Of a stretch of 37,256 nt of DNA, positions 33,558 to 37,256 are shown in pieces. This DNA comes from Streptomyces sp. NRRL B-24085 (lineage in GTDB: Bacteria; Actinomycetota; Actinomycetes; Streptomycetales; Streptomycetaceae), in NCBI RefSeq assembly GCF_001282115.1, contig NZ_LJBR01000312.1, positions 1-37,256 of the forward strand, written 5' to 3'. The notes under the pieces are model-generated. The model did not search any database, was not told the DNA's origin, and was given only the letters and a program-made list of their open reading frames with translations. Position 1 is the first letter of the stretch. Every line of letters begins with the position of its first letter. A program made the translations under genes and the position numbers.

Positions 33558-34598
33558 CTAATCCTGGACCTTGCCCCCGGTGACCCGGGAGAGTGCCAGG
33601 GCGATCAGGATGATGGCGCCGTTGAGGGCGCCGATCCACTGTGCGGGGACCCCGCCGAGGGTGAGGACGTTCTGGATCAGGAAGAGCAGCAGGATGCCGG
33701 TGAACGCGCCGAACATCGTGCCTTTGCCACCGTTGAGACTGATGCCGCCGATGACGGCCGCGGCGAACACCGTGAAGATGTAGCCGTTGCCCTGCGCGGA
33801 GGCCACCGAGGCGAGACGCCCCGAGAGCATCAGACCGCTGAGCGCCGCCAGCAGGCTCGCGGTGACGATGACGATCCACAGCACCCGGTCGGTGCGGATG
33901 CCGGCCGCCTTCGCCGCGTCGACGTTGCCGCCGATCGCGTAGAGGGAGCGGCCGAAGCTGGTGAAGCCGAGCACCACGATCCCGACGGCGAACAGGATGA
34001 GGCAGACCCACACCGAGGCGGGCATGCCCAGCCACTCGGCCGTGCCGATGTACAGCATCGACTGTGGCAGCTGGAAGAAGGTCTGGCCGCCGGAGATGCC
34101 GGTGAGGATGCCGCGCAGCACGATCAGCATGCCCAGGGTCACGATGAAGCCGTTGAGGCCGAACCGGATGATGAACAGGGCGTTGACCGCGCCGACCAGC
34201 AGGCCGACGGCGAGGGTGACCGGTACCGACCAGGCGCCCGGGAGCAGCCCGAGGCCGTGTGTGGCGCCCGCCGGGACCGTGAGCCAGGCGGCGACGCCGG
34301 GGGCGAGCCCGACCGTGGACTCCAGGGAGAGGTCCATCTTCTTCACGATCAGCACCAGCGTCTGCGCCAGGACCAGGACCGCGATCTCGGACATGGTCTG
34401 GAGCACGTTGATGAGGTTGTCGGCCTGGAGGAACACCGGGTTGACGATCTGGCCGACGATCGCGATGACGATGATCGCGGGAATGAGGGCGAGGTCGCGC
34501 AGCCGGGCGAAGGCGATCCTGCGCCCTCCCGCCCTCGGGCCGGCCGGTTGTTCCTCCGGCGGGGTCTTCGCGGTGGTCGCGGCCGCTGTCTCAGACAT
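33558..34598 (-). CDS. CUT2-type sugar ABC transporter permease (RbsC-like)
   Basis: This 346-residue membrane protein of the BPD_transp_2 family is the channel of a monosaccharide importer. About eight to ten hydrophobic segments span residues ~30-335. The family-typical VNALFIIRFGLNGFIVTLGM, FTSFGRSLYAIGGNVDAAKAAGI and AAVIGGISLNGGKGTMFGAF are all visible. It overlaps the upstream ATPase gene by eight bases, indicating translational coupling. It is followed 72 bp later by the GH95 gene. Start ATG 34598 (MSETAAATTAKTPPEE) gives a short hydrophilic tail before the first span. Confidence 0.94.
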   Translation of the reverse strand: MSETAAATTAKTPPEEQPAGPRAGGRRIAFARLRDLALIPAIIVIAIVGQIVNPVFLQADNLINVLQTMSEIAVLVLAQTLVLIVKKMDLSLESTVGLAPGVAAWLTVPAGATHGLGLLPGAWSVPVTLAVGLLVGAVNALFIIRFGLNGFIVTLGMLIVLRGILTGISGGQTFFQLPQSMLYIGTAEWLGMPASVWVCLILFAVGIVVLGFTSFGRSLYAIGGNVDAAKAAGIRTDRVLWIVIVTASLLAALSGLMLSGRLASVASAQGNGYIFTVFAAAVIGGISLNGGKGTMFGAFTGILLLFLIQNVLTLGGVPAQWIGALNGAIILIALALSRVTGGKVQD

Positions 34599-36099
34599 CG
34601 AGGTCCACTCCTTCCATGGCGGCCACCAGCTCGTGGTCGTGCCAGCCGCTGGGCTTCTCGGCGACCACGCGGCCCTGGAACATCACCAGCACCCGGTCGC
34701 ACATGCGCAGGTCGTCGAGTTCGTCGGAGGCGATGAGCACGCCGGTGCCGGACTCGGCGGTCTCCTCGACCTTGCCGAGGAGGAACTCCTTGGACCGCAC
34801 GTCGACGCCGGCGGTCGGGCTGATGAGCACCAGCACCTTGGGGTCGTTGGCCAGGGCGCGGGCCATGACGACCTTCTGCTGGTTGCCTCCGGAGAGCCCG
34901 GACACCTCCAGGTCGGGACCCGGTGTCTTGATCGCCAGGTTGTCGATCATGTCCTTGGCGAGTTCGTCGCGGCGTCGGCGGTCGATGAACCCGGGCGGGC
35001 CGAGCCGTTCCGGGATGGTCAGGGTCGCGTTGTCCGCGATGGACATCGCGGGTACGTAGCCCTGGTGATGGCGGTCCTGCGGGACGAATCCGACACCGGC
35101 CCTCAGGGCCGCGGGGACGCTGCCCGGCCGGGGCCTGGCTCCCGCGATCTCCACGGTGCCGGTGTCGGCGGCGCGCAGCCCCACCACGGTCTCGGCGAGT
35201 TCGGTGCGGCCACTGCTCGCCGCGCCGGCCAGACCCACGATCTCGCCGCCCCGGACCCCGAACGACACGTCGTCGTAGGCGCCGTCGAGGGAGGCACCGC
35301 CGACCGTGAGGATCGCCGGGACCGCGGTGCCCACCGGGCCGCGGCGCCTGCCCGTGCTCTCCGTCGCGGCGTCGCCCGTCATGGCGGCGACGAGCTCGGA
35401 GCGGGGCAGGTCGGTGACGGAGGCGGTGAGGATGTGCCGGGCGTCGCGGAACACCGTCACCGTGTCGCAGATCTCGTAGATCTCCTGCAGGTGGTGACTG
35501 ATGAACAGGAAGGTGACGCCCTGTTCCTGGAGGTCCCTGATGCGGCCGAAGAGGCGGTCGATGGCCGCCGCGTCCAGCTGCGCGGTGGGCTCGTCGAGGA
35601 TGATGAAGCGGGCACCGAAGGAGAGCGCCCTGGCGATCTCCACGAACTGCCGTTGCTCGACGTCGAGTTCACCGGCCGCGGTGCGCACGTCCACGTCGAC
35701 CGACCAGGTCCGCAGCAGCTCCTCGGCCTTGCGGCGGAGCGTGCGCCAGCTGATCAGGCCGCCCGGCCCGCGGTCGTGACGGTTCAGGAAGAGGTTCTCC
35801 GCCACCGTCAGTTCGGGGATGATCGTGGACTTCTGGTAGACGCAGGCCACGCGCCGTCGCCACGCGTCCCGGTCGGCGAGCCGGGGGGCCGGTTCGCCGC
35901 CGAAGGTCACCGTGCCCGTGTCGGGTGCCTGGAGGCCGGTGAGGATCGACACCAGGGTCGACTTGCCGGCGCCGTTGCGTCCCACCAGCGCGTGTGTCTG
36001 CCCGGGGGCGATCGTGATCCGTGCGTCGCTGAGCGCGACCGTGGATCCGTACCGCTTCGTTATCCCCGCCGCCTCGGCGACGGGCGGAGCCGTGAGCAT
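34591..36099 (-). CDS. CUT2-type sugar ABC transporter ATPase (RbsA-like, two NBDs)
   Basis: This 502-residue cytoplasmic protein has two fused nucleotide-binding domains that drive the permease. NBD1 (~1-245) has Walker A GRNGAGKST (40-48), signature-like ELDVEQRQ (144-151), Walker B FIILDE (165-170) and the switch His in FISHHLQ. NBD2 (~262-500) has a Lys-less Walker A GAASSGRTE (292-300), normal for this family, signature LSGGNQQ (402-408), and a Walker B VLVLIS (422-427) in which the usual Asp-Glu is replaced by Ile-Ser. NBD2 is thus probably catalytically silent. Start ATG 36099. It lies 20 bp after the binding-protein gene and overlaps the permease gene, so the three are one operon. Confidence 0.94.
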   Translation of the reverse strand: MLTAPPVAEAAGITKRYGSTVALSDARITIAPGQTHALVGRNGAGKSTLVSILTGLQAPDTGTVTFGGEPAPRLADRDAWRRRVACVYQKSTIIPELTVAENLFLNRHDRGPGGLISWRTLRRKAEELLRTWSVDVDVRTAAGELDVEQRQFVEIARALSFGARFIILDEPTAQLDAAAIDRLFGRIRDLQEQGVTFLFISHHLQEIYEICDTVTVFRDARHILTASVTDLPRSELVAAMTGDAATESTGRRRGPVGTAVPAILTVGGASLDGAYDDVSFGVRGGEIVGLAGAASSGRTELAETVVGLRAADTGTVEIAGARPRPGSVPAALRAGVGFVPQDRHHQGYVPAMSIADNATLTIPERLGPPGFIDRRRRDELAKDMIDNLAIKTPGPDLEVSGLSGGNQQKVVMARALANDPKVLVLISPTAGVDVRSKEFLLGKVEETAESGTGVLIASDELDDLRMCDRVLVMFQGRVVAEKPSGWHDHELVAAMEGVDLDV

Positions 36100-36119
36100 G
36101 TCTGCGTGTCGCCTTCCGG

Positions 36120-37190
36120 TCAGCCGAGGTTGTTGCCCCAGAGGGACTTGTCGTCGCTCTTGAGGCTGCTGACGCCGCCGTAGGTGCCGCCGTCGGCGGT
36201 GACGAGCGGGGCCGACAGCTGGTCCTCGAGCACTCCGTCGCGGACCTGGATGATGGTGCTGTCGTGGTCGGTCTTCCCGGGCTTGAAGGTCTTCCCGTCG
36301 ATCGCCGCCTTCAGGTAGTACAGGGCGTACTTGGCGTAGAGGTCGGCCGGCTGGGAGACCGTGGCGTCGATCTGGCCGCCGCCGATGTCCTTGAGCTCCT
36401 CGGGGATGCCGTCGTTGGACACGACGAAGACGTGCTTCTTGTCCTTCGGGTCGACCAGCAGGCCCTTCTGCTTGAGCACCTGGAGCGTGCCCGAGAGCGC
36501 GAAACTGGACTGCATGTAGACGCCCTTGATGTCCGGGTGGGCGGTCAGGTCGGTCTGGAGCTTCTGGGCGGCGACGGCACCGTCCCAGTTGGTGGCCTCG
36601 CCGAAGACCCTGATGCCGGGGTAGTTCTTCTTCATGCAGTCGTTGAACGCCTCGGTGCGGTCACGGCCGTTGATGGAGGAGAGGTCGCCCTGGAGCATGA
36701 CGACCTTGCCCTTGCCGTGCAGCTTGGTGCCGAGGAACTGGCACGCCTTCTCGCCGTACGCGCGGTTGTCGGCCCGCACCACCATGTAGACCTTGCCGGT
36801 GTCGGGGCGGGTGTCCACGGTGACGACGGGGATCTTCTTCGCCTCCATCTGCGCCAGCGTGGGCGCGACGGCCGCGGTGTCCTGGGGGGCCATGGCCACT
36901 CCCTTGACGCCCTGGCTGATGAACGTCTGGGCGTTCGCGGTCAGCTTGGCGACGTCGTTCTGGGAGTTGGTCGTCTTCAGGTCCAGGCCCAGCTCCTTGG
37001 CGTACTGGGGCGTGTACTTGATGTACGAGTTCCAGAAGTCGGTGTCGGAGCGCGGGTAGTCGACGCCCACCACGGGCTTGCCGCCGTTCGAGCCGTCCGT
37101 CGTGCCGGAGCTCTGGCAGGCGGTGAGGGCGGAGACCGTGAGGACGGCGAGTGCACCGAAACAGGCGTACCGGGTGTGTCTGAGCGTCAT
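36120..37190 (-). CDS. CUT2-type sugar-binding lipoprotein (RbsB-like)
   Basis: This 356-residue extracellular binding protein is first in the importer operon. It has a signal with lipobox LTAC (Cys25 lipidated), then a type I periplasmic-binding fold: VVGVDYPRSDTDFWNSYIKY, FISQGVKGVAMAPQDTAAV, KIPVVTVDTRPDTG, and a late VVSNDGIPEELKDIGGG hinge segment. These are hallmarks of the ribose/galactose/xylose-binding group. Ligand-contacting aromatic and acidic residues (Phe-Trp after the first strand, Asp of VDTRPD) are present, but the sugar cannot be named. AAGGAGATGAGCA precedes ATG 37190. The operon promoter would lie in or beyond the remaining 66 bases of the window. Confidence 0.94.
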   Translation of the reverse strand: MTLRHTRYACFGALAVLTVSALTACQSSGTTDGSNGGKPVVGVDYPRSDTDFWNSYIKYTPQYAKELGLDLKTTNSQNDVAKLTANAQTFISQGVKGVAMAPQDTAAVAPTLAQMEAKKIPVVTVDTRPDTGKVYMVVRADNRAYGEKACQFLGTKLHGKGKVVMLQGDLSSINGRDRTEAFNDCMKKNYPGIRVFGEATNWDGAVAAQKLQTDLTAHPDIKGVYMQSSFALSGTLQVLKQKGLLVDPKDKKHVFVVSNDGIPEELKDIGGGQIDATVSQPADLYAKYALYYLKAAIDGKTFKPGKTDHDSTIIQVRDGVLEDQLSAPLVTADGGTYGGVSSLKSDDKSLWGNNLG

Positions 37191-37256
37191 TGCTCATCTC
37201 CTTGGTGCGGGAAGGCCGGGAAGCGGATGGGGTGCCGAGGGGGGAAGGTCTTGGGG

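Noticed and set aside
31242..34736. 1164-codon plus-strand open frame opposite GH95 and the CUT2 permease
   Set aside because: Antisense shadow of well-supported genes; no domain, start signal or independent codon pattern.

Overview
The window is GC-rich actinomycete DNA, almost certainly Streptomyces. Third codon positions are strongly G/C, starts are often GTG or TTG behind AGGAGG-type ribosome binding sites, secreted enzymes carry ricin-type CBM13 modules, and a SigB/SigF-type sigma factor and streptomycete-style decayed insertion sequences are present. No RNA genes, CRISPR arrays or prophage genes were seen.

Layout. (1) 83-4720: a CUT1-type sugar ABC importer (binding lipoprotein and two permeases, minus strand) faces a divergent LacI-family regulator. 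A striking double palindrome lies between them. (2) 4785-6414: insertion-sequence graveyard with two different broken IS5-group transposases and one small unknown gene. (3) 6598-13505: a mixed housekeeping/accessory stretch with an APC-type permease, a frameshifted DUF6233-like relic, a DinB/DUF664 protein, a signal-less GH16-type glucanase-like protein, a GNAT acetyltransferase and an L,D-transpeptidase lipoprotein. (4) 13506-14659: a gene-poor 1.15 kb stretch ending in a CebR-like palindrome in front of a dead CBM13 gene. (5) 15226-24233: the centrepiece, five secreted carbohydrate-active proteins in a row, each with a ricin/CBM13-type lectin module: an SGNH esterase, a GH54 arabinofuranosidase, a GH59 galactosidase, a GH29 fucosidase and a CE1-like feruloyl/polyester-type esterase. 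The last four are closely spaced and end at a perfect 14-bp terminator stem. (6) 24355-30533: an isochorismatase-like hydrolase, a secreted M4 metalloprotease with a P domain, a SigB-type sigma factor, and a LysR regulator divergent from an NmrA-like oxidoreductase, then an SDR relic. (7) 31032-37190: a minus-strand operon for a CUT2-type sugar importer (binding lipoprotein, fused ATPase, permease) followed by a GH95 glycosidase with no visible signal peptide.

How it may work together (inference). The secreted block would strip arabinose, galactose, fucose and ester groups from a complex plant polymer such as arabinogalactan, feruloylated pectin or fucosylated hemicellulose. The CUT1 and CUT2 importers would bring in oligo- and monosaccharides, and the cytoplasmic GH95 would finish fucosyl- or L-galactosyl-containing fragments. 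LacI-type palindromes at 3496-3535 and 14630-14643 suggest sugar-responsive control, but no such box was seen in front of the four-gene enzyme block itself.
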